Part shown: one piece after another, positions 17,819 to 25,765 of the stretch
Layout of the letters: each line of letters begins with the position of its first letter
How positions within the stretch are numbered: the stretch's first letter is position 1
Source: Dietzia lutea
Lineage (GTDB): Bacteria; Actinomycetota; Actinomycetes; Mycobacteriales; Mycobacteriaceae
Length of the DNA: 64,000 nucleotides
Assembly (NCBI RefSeq): GCF_003096075.1
Contig: NZ_CP015449.1
Span: 1,054,001-1,118,000, forward strand
Direction of reading: 5' to 3'
Program-made: the position numbers and the translations under genes
Notes under the pieces: model-generated
The model's input: the letters and a program-made list of their open reading frames with translations, nothing else
Told to the model about the DNA's origin: nothing
Databases searched by the model: none

Positions 17819-18199
17819 TCAGCCGGTGCCACGGCCCGCCCGGGTAGCGTCCAGGTACCGGCGGGCGGCGTCCTGGACGGCGCGTCCGCGGCCGACCACC
17901 GCCAGCGCCACCGAGCCCGACACCAGCTCGGCGCGACGCGCGTTGGCCCGTTCGACGGCGTCCGCGGTGGCCTCGAGGATCGACGCGGCGACCGTCTTTG
18001 AACCGTGGCGGCGCAGGCCGGGCGCCAGGACGAGGTCCACCACGGCACCGCCGGAGTCCGCGGTGGCGGTGGCGAGCTGGTCGCGGCTGCTGGACACGAC
18101 GCGCAGCGTCTCCAGCTGATCGTGAGCGGACTCCCACTCGGCCGCGATCCCGCGCAGACGGTCGAGGAAGGCCTCCACGTCCAGTCCGCCGCCGCTCAC
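17819..18199 (-). CDS. YbaB/EbfC-like small protein of the NlpC/P60 module
   Basis: A 126-residue protein (LDVEAFLDRLRGIAAEWESA at the N-terminus, then a strand-rich middle with GGAVVDLVLAPGLRRHG, then a long helix) that fits the YbaB/EbfC fold: helix, three strands, helix. In mycobacterial ESX loci the YbaB-like protein EspL stabilises secreted partners, so a chaperone-like role is plausible. The start is GTG at 18199, overlapping the stop of the preceding gene by 4 bp (GTGA). It is the last gene of a four-gene coupled set. The fold assignment is by eye. Confidence 0.65.
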   Translation of the reverse strand: MSGGGLDVEAFLDRLRGIAAEWESAHDQLETLRVVSSSRDQLATATADSGGAVVDLVLAPGLRRHGSKTVAASILEATADAVERANARRAELVSGSVALAVVGRGRAVQDAARRYLDATRAGRGTG

Positions 18200-18465
18200 G
18201 GAACGGTCTCCCGCACCTCGTCGTCGTCCCATTCCCGCTGGTCACGGCCGTGTCCGTCATCGTCCTCGGCGGCGAGACGCTCGAGAAGCTCGCGGGCGTC
18301 GCCCGCCGCGGCGGTGAGCGTGCGCAGGACCGCCCGCGCCACCTCGGTGGACGGGCGGTCGAGCAGGTCGGCCGGCAGGGCCAGGCCCACCGGTACGCCG
18401 TCGGTGCCGACCTCGGCGACCACTCCGGTCATGGGGTCGGTGTGACGGCACGTGTCGCGGGTCAT
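18196..18465 (-). CDS. Unknown 89-residue acidic protein of the NlpC/P60 module
   Basis: I do not recognise this protein. It begins MTRDTCRHTDPMTGVVAEVG, has a central helix (STEVARAVLRTLTAAAGDARE) and a very acidic C-terminus (AAEDDDGHGRDQ to DDDEVRETVP). It has no signal peptide or membrane segment. It overlaps both neighbours by 4 bp (ATGA with the NlpC/P60 gene, GTGA with the YbaB-like gene), so the proteins are made in step. Small acidic proteins in this position often bind and hold a partner. A chaperone or an immunity protein for the hydrolase are both possible; neither is shown. Confidence 0.65.
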   Translation of the reverse strand: MTRDTCRHTDPMTGVVAEVGTDGVPVGLALPADLLDRPSTEVARAVLRTLTAAAGDARELLERLAAEDDDGHGRDQREWDDDEVRETVP

Positions 18466-19709
18466 CCGCCTGTCGGGCGGTAGAAACCGTAGAAGGACAT
18501 GCCCATATTGTCGGTGCGCAGGCCGGATACCGCTACAGGGTCCCCGGCTTCCACGATCTGCCCGTTGCCGATGTACATGGCGACGTGACCGTCCCACACC
18601 AGCAGGTCACCCGGCATGAGGTCCTGCGCCGACACCTGGACGCCGACGCCCTGTTCCTGGGCCAGCCGAGGGATCTCGACCCCGGCGTCCCGGTACGCCC
18701 ACTGCGTGAGCCCGCTACAGTCCAGCCCCTGGCCCGGGGTCGTCCCGCCCCACACGTAGGGCACGCCCTGCTGGCTGAGCGCGTTGCGCACCGCCCCGGC
18801 GGCCTGTTCGTTGGGGGCGGTGACGACCGAGCCGTCGGGCAGCGCGACCTCGGTACCGCCGCCGATCAGGCCCGAGCCCGCGTCCCCGAAACCCACCGAA
18901 CCGGGCCCCGCGGACGCCGCCCACTCGGATGATCCCGCGTACCCGGCCATCGTCGCCGTCGCGCCCGAGGTGCCCGACGCGGCTCCGCCGGTTGCGTAGC
19001 CCCCGCCGCCGCCACCACCGGCGGCGAGCGCAGCACCGCCACCAGCGGTATAGGCGCCACCTCCGCCGCCGTACGTCCCGCCCGCCGCGCCGTCGGCGGT
19101 GATCGCGCCCGGTCCCGACCCCGAGTAGGCGACCGTCGTGGCGTTGATCGCGCCGCCGGTGCTGCTGTCCGCGGCGAGCGCGCCCGGCATGCGAGGCGCC
19201 GGCGGTATGCCCGCGGCGATCGCCCGCATCTCCGCGGTGGGGATCCGGAGCTCGTTCTGCACGCGCTCGGCCACCTGTATCCCACGCGCGAGATGCTCGG
19301 CGGCCAGCCCGAGCAGCGCCCCCTGTCCGGCCGGGGTCACGAGCGCCGGCCCTAGGGCGGCGGCGCGGGCGAGGAACTGCTGGACGATGCCGATCACCTC
19401 GACGGTGCCGCGGACCACGATCTCCGCCGCGACCGCCGTGACGCGCGCGATCTCCGCCGCGGACTCGCCGAGCGCGCCCATGGTCCGTCCGACCTCGGCG
19501 ATCGAGTGGGCCGCGCCGAGGGAGGCGAGGGAGTTCCACGACTCGGACAGCAGCCGCTCGAGGGACGGCCCCATCTGCTGGGCCACCTCCAGGCCCTCGC
19601 TGACCGGCCGCATGATGTCGCGGGCCTCGTCGGGCACGAACTCCTCTGCGGACAGCAGGTCGAGGATCTGCCTGATGGGGCCCGCGTAGGCCAACGCGTC
19701 GGCGATCAC
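18462..19709 (-). CDS. NlpC/P60 cysteine peptidase with a helical N-terminal domain, likely type VII substrate
   Basis: A 415-residue protein. The last 110 residues form an NlpC/P60 domain that cuts peptidoglycan stem peptides, with GVPYVWGGTTPGQGLDCSGL holding catalytic Cys331, His374 in WDGHVAMYIG, and a third polar residue nearby. Residues 1-190 are almost all helix and include SESWNSLASLGA, resembling the WXG-type hairpins of type VII substrates. A Gly/Ala-rich linker (about 200-290) joins them. No Sec signal peptide is present, although the enzyme must act outside the cell. The GTG at 19709 lies 4 bp after the stop of an EspC-like gene. It could be a cell-wall remodelling enzyme or an antibacterial toxin. 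Confidence 0.8.
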   Translation of the reverse strand: MIADALAYAGPIRQILDLLSAEEFVPDEARDIMRPVSEGLEVAQQMGPSLERLLSESWNSLASLGAAHSIAEVGRTMGALGESAAEIARVTAVAAEIVVRGTVEVIGIVQQFLARAAALGPALVTPAGQGALLGLAAEHLARGIQVAERVQNELRIPTAEMRAIAAGIPPAPRMPGALAADSSTGGAINATTVAYSGSGPGAITADGAAGGTYGGGGGAYTAGGGAALAAGGGGGGGYATGGAASGTSGATATMAGYAGSSEWAASAGPGSVGFGDAGSGLIGGGTEVALPDGSVVTAPNEQAAGAVRNALSQQGVPYVWGGTTPGQGLDCSGLTQWAYRDAGVEIPRLAQEQGVGVQVSAQDLMPGDLLVWDGHVAMYIGNGQIVEAGDPVAVSGLRTDNMGMSFYGFYRPTGG

Positions 19710-19713
19710 CGGA

Positions 19714-20067
19714 TCACACCCACCTCTCGGTCATGTCGGGCCCCGCCGAGCCCGCACCCGCCGCGCCGATCGCGGCCGCGCCGGCGGCGTCCGACTCCTC
19801 GAACAGGCGGCCGATCTGCAGCACCAGGTCGCCCGCGGCGTCCGTAACGCGTGCGAGGCCGGCCAGCACCTCGCGGTGCCGTGCGGTGGCGGCCAGCAAG
19901 GCGGACATGAAGTCGGCCCCGACCGGCCCGACGACCGGTGCGACCGCGTCGATCGGCACCGCGTCGACCGCCTCGAGAGCGCTCCCCAGCGTGTCGGCCA
20001 GCGTGGTCAGTCCTGTGCCCAGTTCCCGTAAACCGTCGACATCGACGTCGATCGCCCCGTCCGTCAT
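19714..20067 (-). CDS. EspC-like (ESX secretion-associated) helical protein
   Basis: A 117-residue helical protein that begins IDVDVDGLRELGTGL after MTDGA and has the layout of the ESX-associated EspC/DUF2580 family: helix, a turn containing VVGPVGADFMSALL, helix, then an Ala/Gly tail. The type VII export signal YxxxD/E appears in the aromatic-substituted form Phe89-x3-Asp93 in GRLFEESDAAG. It is the first gene of a four-gene coupled set with an NlpC/P60 protein, so it may be its secretion partner. The ATG at 20067 is the clear start. No ESX machinery genes lie in the window. Confidence 0.7.
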   Translation of the reverse strand: MTDGAIDVDVDGLRELGTGLTTLADTLGSALEAVDAVPIDAVAPVVGPVGADFMSALLAATARHREVLAGLARVTDAAGDLVLQIGRLFEESDAAGAAAIGAAGAGSAGPDMTERWV

Positions 20068-20166
20068 GACCTCGTCCCCCCAACGCCGTCTTTTCGTCCC
20101 GTCACAGGGTTCGACGCGCAGGGGAGGCGATCCGGTTCCACCCGATCCACGATTTGTCCGGTGTGG

Positions 20167-20172
20167 AATCCT
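20167..20172 (+). promoter_or_regulatory. Possible -10 box of a leaderless upp transcript
   Basis: AATCCT lies 7 nt before the upp ATG. It keeps the conserved A and T of TANNNT but not the first T, so support is weak. Confidence 0.3.
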
Positions 20173-20179
20173 GACGGGC

Positions 20180-20803
20180 ATGGACATCATCGTCGTGGAC
20201 CACCCGCTGGTCGGGGACCGGCTCCGTACCCTGCGCGATTCCGCCACCGACACCGCCGGGTTCCGGGCCGCGATGGACGCGCTCGGGACCATGCTCTGTT
20301 ACGAGGCGTTCCGCTCGATCCCGACGAAGCGGGTCCCGGTGACCACCCCCATCGTCGAGACGACGGGGGTGGCCGTGGACGGCGTACCGCTGGTCGTCCC
20401 GGTCCTGCGCGCGGGCCTAGGCCTGCTCGACCCGGCCACCCGGTTGCTGCCCGGGGCGCAGGTCGGGTTCATCGGCCTTGCCCGCGACGAGGAGAGCCAC
20501 GAGCCGGTGTCGTATCTGTGCTCGCTGCCCGAGGACCTCACCGGACGCCACGTGGTGGTGCTCGACCCGATGCTCGCGACCGGCGGCTCGCTGGTGACGA
20601 CGTTGGAGACGCTCGCGGCGCGGGGCGCGACCGGCCTGACGGTGGTGTGCGTACTGTGCGCGCCGGAGGGGATCGAGGCCGTGCGCGAGTCGGGACTGGC
20701 GGCGACCCTGGTCACCGCGACGATCGACGAGCGCCTCGACGAGAACGCCTTCATCGTCCCCGGCCTGGGCGATGCGGGCGACCGCCTCTTCGGGCCCCGC
20801 TGA
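20180..20803 (+). CDS. upp: Uracil phosphoribosyltransferase
   Basis: Converts uracil and PRPP to UMP (207 residues, normal). The PRPP-binding loop is DPMLATGGSLVTTL, and the uracil-binding C-terminus reads IVPGLGDAGDRLFG. The ATG at 20180 starts MDIIVVDHPL. It completes the local pyrimidine salvage set with cdd and deoA and converges on pmmB 57 bp downstream. Equivalent to Rv3309c. Confidence 0.97.
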   Translation: MDIIVVDHPLVGDRLRTLRDSATDTAGFRAAMDALGTMLCYEAFRSIPTKRVPVTTPIVETTGVAVDGVPLVVPVLRAGLGLLDPATRLLPGAQVGFIGLARDEESHEPVSYLCSLPEDLTGRHVVVLDPMLATGGSLVTTLETLAARGATGLTVVCVLCAPEGIEAVRESGLAATLVTATIDERLDENAFIVPGLGDAGDRLFGPR

Positions 20804-20860
20804 CGCCGACCGACGCGGCTCGCGCCGAGGTCTGACGCTGCCCCGTCTGACGCCCGCCGG

Positions 20861-22414
20861 TCAGTCCACGTCGCGGCGGGCCACGGCCTCGGCGACGGCG
20901 TCGGCCACCGCCTCGCCCAGCATCGCCAGCCGCCGCTCGGCATCGTCCCGGTCCGCCGGCGACGGCGCGGGCGGGCTCCACGCCTCCACGTATGTCTTGA
21001 GCAGCGGCTCCGTGCCGGAGGGGCGCACCACCGCGCGCGCACCGTCGACGTCCACGCGTAGGCCCGCCGTGCCGTCGAGCGCGCGCACCGTGCCGACGGT
21101 GGCGAGCAGCGCGCCCAGCCGGTCCAGCACGGCCCCCGGGTCCGTCCCTGCGGCCAGCGGCAGCGGGACGTTGCGCCGCACGTGCGCCCCGAACTCCCCG
21201 GAGAGTGCATCGAGCCGCGCGGCGACCGACGGGCCACCGGAGCCGGCCATCGCGCACCACGCCGCGGCCGCCGCGATGCCGTCCTTGTCGATCACGACGT
21301 CCGGCAGCACGCAGTGCCCGATGGCCTCCTCGTAGGCGTAGCGGAGCGGCTCGCCGGCGCGCACGAGCCACTTGAACCCGGTCAGCGTCTCCACGTGCCG
21401 CCCGCCGCGCGCCGGGACCAGCAGGGACGGCAGCCGCGAGGACACGATCGTCGACGCCACGACCGGCACCCTCTCATCGGCATCCGCGTGCGCCCCCGGG
21501 CCGCCGCCCGCGCCGGGGAGCGGCTCGCGCAGCAGATGATCGGCCAGTACCGCACCGGTCTCGTCGCCGTCGAGCATCCGCCACCGCCCGTCCGGGCCGG
21601 CCAGGCCGACGGCGCAGCGATCGGCGTCGGGGTCGAGCGCGATCGCCACGTCGGCGTCGATCCGCGCCGCGAGCTCCAGCAGCCGCGCCGTCGTGTCGGG
21701 CCTCTCGGGGTTCGGCGAGGCGACGGTGGGGAAGTCCGGGTCCGGCTCGGCCTGCTCGCGCACCATCGTCACATCGTCCACGCCGATGCCGGCCAGGACG
21801 CGGACGCAGAGATCGCCGCCGACCCCGTGGACGGGGGTCAGGGCCACGCGGGGCGGCCGGCCCGGCCGGGGCAGGGCCGCGACGACGGAGTCCACGTAGT
21901 CGTCGACCAGCGTGGGGTCCACCCGCACCGATCCGGGCGTGGGGTCGGTCCGCACCGGTCCGGGCGAGGCCGTGGGGACCGTGACCCCCTCGCGCGCCGC
22001 GGCGCGCAGGTGCCGCTCGATGCGGGCGTCGGTGGGCGGGACGATCTGCGCGCCCCCACGCCCGTAGACCTTGACGCCGTTGTCGCCGGCCGGGTTGTGC
22101 GACGCGGTCACCATGAGCCCGGCGACGGCGCCGCGCGCGCGGACCGCCGCGGAGACCACCGGGGTGGCCACGGGGGATCCGGGGACGACGACGACGAGGT
22201 CGTGCGCCGCCAACACCGCAGCCGCGACGTCGACGAATCGGGCAGACCCGTGCCGGGCGTCTCCGCCCACGATGACCGTCGAGCCGGAGGGTTCATGTTC
22301 GCGCAGGTGCCGGGCGACGGCTGTGGCGACCAGGGCGACGGTCCGGTCGTTCATCTCGTCCGGCCCGGGCCCGAGGGCAGCGCGGACGCCGGCGGTGCCG
22401 AAGGTCAGGGTCAC
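20861..22414 (-). CDS. pmmB: Phosphomannomutase/phosphoglucomutase-family enzyme
   Basis: A 517-residue alpha-D-phosphohexomutase that moves phosphate between C1 and C6 of a hexose. The phosphoserine loop is TASHNPAGDNGVKVYG, the metal-binding loop is DPDADRC and the sugar-binding loop contains YEEAIG. The C-terminal phosphate-binding motif is RPSGTEPLLK. The GTG at 22414 follows GGAGCAGC. It corresponds to Rv3308. A second, different mutase (manB) is present at 48749, so this one may act on glucose or deoxyribose phosphates, in keeping with its purine phosphorylase neighbour. Confidence 0.92.
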   Translation of the reverse strand: MTLTFGTAGVRAALGPGPDEMNDRTVALVATAVARHLREHEPSGSTVIVGGDARHGSARFVDVAAAVLAAHDLVVVVPGSPVATPVVSAAVRARGAVAGLMVTASHNPAGDNGVKVYGRGGAQIVPPTDARIERHLRAAAREGVTVPTASPGPVRTDPTPGSVRVDPTLVDDYVDSVVAALPRPGRPPRVALTPVHGVGGDLCVRVLAGIGVDDVTMVREQAEPDPDFPTVASPNPERPDTTARLLELAARIDADVAIALDPDADRCAVGLAGPDGRWRMLDGDETGAVLADHLLREPLPGAGGGPGAHADADERVPVVASTIVSSRLPSLLVPARGGRHVETLTGFKWLVRAGEPLRYAYEEAIGHCVLPDVVIDKDGIAAAAAWCAMAGSGGPSVAARLDALSGEFGAHVRRNVPLPLAAGTDPGAVLDRLGALLATVGTVRALDGTAGLRVDVDGARAVVRPSGTEPLLKTYVEAWSPPAPSPADRDDAERRLAMLGEAVADAVAEAVARRDVD

Positions 22415-22453
22415 GTGCTGCTCCGTCGGTTCCTCGCGGTGGGCGTGCGGCGG

Positions 22454-23335
22454 TCAGGCCCGGGCGACGACCGGGACGAGCGCCCGCAGTGCCCCGGTGA
22501 GGCGGGCGGATCCGGCGGCGCCGGCGGCCAGGACCTCCGCGTGGTCGAGGGGCTGGCCGGTGACGCCGGCGGCGAAATTGGTCACCAGCGACACGGCGAC
22601 CACGTCCAGCCCCAGCGCGCGGGCGGTGATGGTCTCGGGCACGGTCGACATGCCCACGAGGTCCGCGCCGAGGGTCCGCAGCATCGAGATCTCGGCCGGG
22701 GTCTCGTATTGCGGACCGGGCATGGCGGCGTAGACGCCCTCGGCGGGACGGACGTCCACGTGGGCGGGGCGGGCCCCCGGATCGGCGCCGGCGACCTCCC
22801 GCACCCCGGCGGCCGCGATGGCGTCGGTGGCCGCGGCGCGCAGACGCGGGGAGTAGGCGTCCACCATGTCGACGAACAGTGGCCCGGTCAGCGGCGAGCG
22901 CCCGGTGAGGTTGAGGTGGTCGCGGATGAGCACGAGGTCTCCGACGGCCATGTCGTCGCGCAGGCCACCGGCGGCGTTGGTGAGCACCAGCGTGCGGGCG
23001 CCGACGGCGGCCGCGACGTGCGCGGGGTGGACGACGGGCCCGGTGCCCGCGCCCTCGTAGAGGTGGGTGCGGCCGGCCACCGACAGCAGCGGCACGCCGT
23101 CGAGGAGGCAACTGGTCACGGTGCCGCGGTGACCGGCGGCCATGGGGGTGACGAACCCGGGCAGGTCGGCGGCCGCGACGGTCACGGCCGTGCCCGGGTC
23201 GGCGAGCCCGGTGACGACCTCGGACCATCCCGAGCCCAGCACGAGCGCGATGTCGTGGCGGTCGCGGCCGCTCAGCCGCGCGAGCTGTGCGGCGGCGTCG
23301 CGGGCGTCGTCGGTGGGGGAGAGCAGGGGCGCCAT
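22454..23335 (-). CDS. punA: Purine nucleoside phosphorylase
   Basis: A 293-residue trimeric-type phosphorylase that splits inosine and guanosine to base and ribose-1-phosphate. Visible motifs: LGSGWSEV (phosphate loop), [21 protein letters not shown] and [13 protein letters not shown], with VGMSTVPE in the base site and NFAAGVTG near the end. The ATG at 23335 lies 7 bp after the preceding gene, so the two are probably co-transcribed. Corresponds to Rv3307 (deoD). Confidence 0.95.
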   Translation of the reverse strand: MAPLLSPTDDARDAAAQLARLSGRDRHDIALVLGSGWSEVVTGLADPGTAVTVAAADLPGFVTPMAAGHRGTVTSCLLDGVPLLSVAGRTHLYEGAGTGPVVHPAHVAAAVGARTLVLTNAAGGLRDDMAVGDLVLIRDHLNLTGRSPLTGPLFVDMVDAYSPRLRAAATDAIAAAGVREVAGADPGARPAHVDVRPAEGVYAAMPGPQYETPAEISMLRTLGADLVGMSTVPETITARALGLDVVAVSLVTNFAAGVTGQPLDHAEVLAAGAAGSARLTGALRALVPVVARA

Positions 23336-23342
23336 CGGCTGC

Positions 23343-23876
23343 TCAGGCGCCCGGGCCGACGTTGCGCGATTCCCGCGTGCGCAGCTCGTGCACGTACTGG
23401 TCGGGGGCACCCGCGCACTCGGCGGCGTCGGCGAGCAGACCGAGGTACCTCGCCGACGGCAGTCCGCCCTCGAAGGCGTCCATGACGTACAGCCACGCCA
23501 GCACGGTGTCGTCGGCGCCGCTGGGGGTGGTGTCCACGGCGAACTCGGATTCCTGCGCGTCGACCGGGGGGCCGTCGGGGACCGTGGGTCGTCGGGTGAC
23601 GCGGACCCGGATCTTGCGCGCGGGCATCTCGTCGGTGCCCTCCCAGCGGTCGAGGGCCCGGACGTCCTCCTCGGGGACGTCGTAGAGCACCACGAAGACC
23701 CTCGACCCCTGGTCCGGCACGACCGTGGCGACGGCGCCCTCCCAGGTGGGATCGTCCCCGGCGAAGGTGAGGCGCCAGCCGTCCACCCACCCGGTCCCGG
23801 CGAAGGGGGAGTGCGGCGCGCGGGTGTTCATCTGATCGGGATGCATGTTCGTCCCGTACGCGGCGTAGAGAGGCAC
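23343..23876 (-). CDS. Gamma-glutamylcyclotransferase-like (AIG2-fold) protein
   Basis: A protein of about 177 residues with the family start: [15 protein letters not shown] matches the YGSN-type loop that holds the glutamyl group, followed by [18 protein letters not shown] and an acidic strand. Members act on gamma-glutamyl amino acids or trim peptides; the substrate is not known here. The start is GTG 23876 or GTG 23882; a TAGGGT box 7 nt before 23876 favours the shorter form. It lies just before punA and is divergent from lpdA. M. tuberculosis Rv3304 holds the same position. Confidence 0.75.
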   Translation of the reverse strand: MPLYAAYGTNMHPDQMNTRAPHSPFAGTGWVDGWRLTFAGDDPTWEGAVATVVPDQGSRVFVVLYDVPEEDVRALDRWEGTDEMPARKIRVRVTRRPTVPDGPPVDAQESEFAVDTTPSGADDTVLAWLYVMDAFEGGLPSARYLGLLADAAECAGAPDQYVHELRTRESRNVGPGA

Positions 23877-23883
23877 GGTCACA

Positions 23884-23889
23884 ACCCTA
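23884..23889 (-). promoter_or_regulatory. -10 box of a leaderless transcript for the cyclotransferase-like gene
   Basis: TAGGGT on the minus strand ends 7 nt before the GTG at 23876, and overlaps the region just before the alternative GTG at 23882. Confidence 0.5.
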
Positions 23890-24026
23890 GCCCCTGGGGG
23901 CGGCACCGGGCCCGACGTCCTCGGCCCCGATCGGGTCGTTCGACTACCGTGTACGGCGGACGTGACGCGGTCCGCCACAGCGGGCCGCGGCGCTCGGCCC
24001 TTACCCCTGTGAGCCGTGGAGGACAT

Positions 24027-25433
24027 GTGACGCAACGCATCATCATCATCGGCGGCGGACCCGCCGGCTACGAAGCGGCGCTGGTCGCCGCCCAGTACGG
24101 TGCGGACGTCACGGTCGTCGACTCGGACGGCATCGGCGGCAACTGTGTGCTCAGCGATTGCGTGCCGTCCAAGACGTTCATCGCCACCACGGGCGTGCGG
24201 ACGGATATGCGCCGCGCCGAGGAGATGGGCGTCCAGGCGCACTTCGACCCCACCGCCTACAAGCTGGGGCAGGTCAACGGGCGGGTCAAGTCCCTCGCCC
24301 GGGCGCAGTCGGCGGACATCCGCGCGCAGCTGCAGCGGGAGGGTGTGCGGCTGCTGTCCGGCCGGGCACGTCTGCACGACTCGCAGCCGGGCATGGCCTC
24401 GCACCGGGTGGCCGTGACCTTCGACAGCGGGCAGGAGAAGATCCTCGACGCCGACGTGGTCCTCATGGCCACCGGTTCCAGCCCGCGTGTGCTGCGGGGG
24501 GCCGAGCCCGACGGTGAGCGGATCCTCAACTGGCGTCAGCTCTACGACCTCACGGAGCTGCCCACCCACCTGGTCGTCATCGGCTCGGGCGTCACCGGCG
24601 CCGAGTTCGTCTCGGCGTTCACCGAGATGGGCGTCAAGGTCACCATGGTCTCCAGCCGCGACCGGGTGCTGCCGCACGAGGACGCCGACGCCGCCCTGGT
24701 GCTGGAGGAGGCGCTGAGCGAGCGTGGCGTGTCGCTGGTCAAGCACGCGCGCGCCGACGCGGTCGAGCACTTCGAGGACGGCATCATCGTCCGACTCGGC
24801 GACGGGCGCACGGTCAAGGGCTCGCACGCCCTCATCTGCGTCGGTTCGGTGCCCAACACGCAGGGCCTCGGGCTGGAGAACGCGGGCGTCGAGCTGCAGC
24901 CCAGCGGCCACATCAAGGTCGACCGCGTCTCCCGTACCACCGCCCCGGGCATCTACGCCGGTGGTGACTGCACGGACCTGTTCCCGCTGGCCTCGGTGGC
25001 CGCCATGCAGGGCCGCATCGCGATGTACCACGCGCTCGGTGAGGGTGTGAACCCCATCAAGCTGCGGACCGTCGCCTCCGCGGTGTTCACACGGCCCGAG
25101 ATCGCCACGGTCGGCATCTCGCACGCGCAGATCGAGAGCGGCGAGGTCCCCGCCCGCGTCGAGGTCATGCCGCTGGCCGGTAACCCGCGGGCCAAGATGC
25201 GCAGCCTGCGCCGCGGCTTCGTCAAGCTCTTCTGCCGCCCGGCCTCCGGCGTGGTGATCGGCGGCGTCGTGGTGGCCCCCACGGCGTCCGAGCTGATCCT
25301 GCCGATCTCGGTGGCAGTGCGGAACCAGCTCACGGTGGGGGACCTCGCGGGGTCGTTCTCGGTCTACCCGTCCATGACGGGCACGATCACCGAGTCGGCC
25401 CGCCAGCTCATGCGTCACGACGACCTGGACTGA
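24027..25433 (+). CDS. lpdA: LpdA-type NAD(P)H:quinone reductase (flavoprotein disulfide reductase family)
   Basis: A 468-residue FAD protein. The FAD motif is IIIGGGPAGYEAAL, the redox cysteine pair is CVLSDC in GGNCVLSDCVPSKTF, the NAD motif is VIGSGVTGAEFVSAF and the second FAD motif is GIYAGGDCTDLFPLASVAAMQ. The C-terminal His-x4-Glu pair of true lipoamide dehydrogenases is missing: the region reads SVYPSMTGTITE. That is the pattern of M. tuberculosis LpdA (Rv3303c), which reduces quinones rather than lipoamide. The GTG at 24027 follows GTGGAGG. Confidence 0.9.
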   Translation: MTQRIIIIGGGPAGYEAALVAAQYGADVTVVDSDGIGGNCVLSDCVPSKTFIATTGVRTDMRRAEEMGVQAHFDPTAYKLGQVNGRVKSLARAQSADIRAQLQREGVRLLSGRARLHDSQPGMASHRVAVTFDSGQEKILDADVVLMATGSSPRVLRGAEPDGERILNWRQLYDLTELPTHLVVIGSGVTGAEFVSAFTEMGVKVTMVSSRDRVLPHEDADAALVLEEALSERGVSLVKHARADAVEHFEDGIIVRLGDGRTVKGSHALICVGSVPNTQGLGLENAGVELQPSGHIKVDRVSRTTAPGIYAGGDCTDLFPLASVAAMQGRIAMYHALGEGVNPIKLRTVASAVFTRPEIATVGISHAQIESGEVPARVEVMPLAGNPRAKMRSLRRGFVKLFCRPASGVVIGGVVVAPTASELILPISVAVRNQLTVGDLAGSFSVYPSMTGTITESARQLMRHDDLD

Positions 25434-25524
25434 GCGGCGCCCGCGGGGCCCGTCGAACCGGCGGCGCCCGCGGAACCCGCGGCACCGCGGACGCCCCGCC
25501 GCCATCGCGGCCCGGTCGAACAGA

Positions 25525-25573
25525 GAGCCAGCGTGAGTCCCCCGACTTGCGCTGGCTCCCCGGCTCACGCTGG
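25525..25573. repeat. Overlapping inverted repeats between lpdA and glpK
   Basis: GAGCCAGCG (25525-25533) pairs with CGCTGGCTC (25550-25558), while the overlapping CCAGCGTGAG (25528-25537) pairs with CTCACGCTGG (25564-25573). The two hairpins exclude each other. They lie between converging genes. The rest of the gap (25434-25765) is GC-rich sequence with no gene; CGCTGCCGGAATG at about 25599 also occurs near 47271. Confidence 0.55.
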
Positions 25574-25765
25574 GAGAATGCACGGTTTCGGCGGGCCTGC
25601 GCTGCCGGAATGGACCGGGGAGGCAGCGGAAGTCGGAGCGGCAGCGTGTGTCGGGCGGGTTGCGATGGCTCTTCGTCCGCTGCCCGCCGCCCGGCGCCCC
25701 CGCCTGCCGCTCGGAGCCCGCAGCGCCCGCGGCACCGGCGGCGCACATCGGTGTCCGACCGGGCT

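Noticed and set aside
17819-20067. Complete ESX secretion locus
   Set aside because: No EccC ATPase, EccD channel, mycosin or EsxAB pair is present; only substrate- and chaperone-like genes are seen.
21182-23485. Long plus-strand open frame over pmmB and punA
   Set aside because: Antisense to two clear genes; composition is that of a codon-position shadow.
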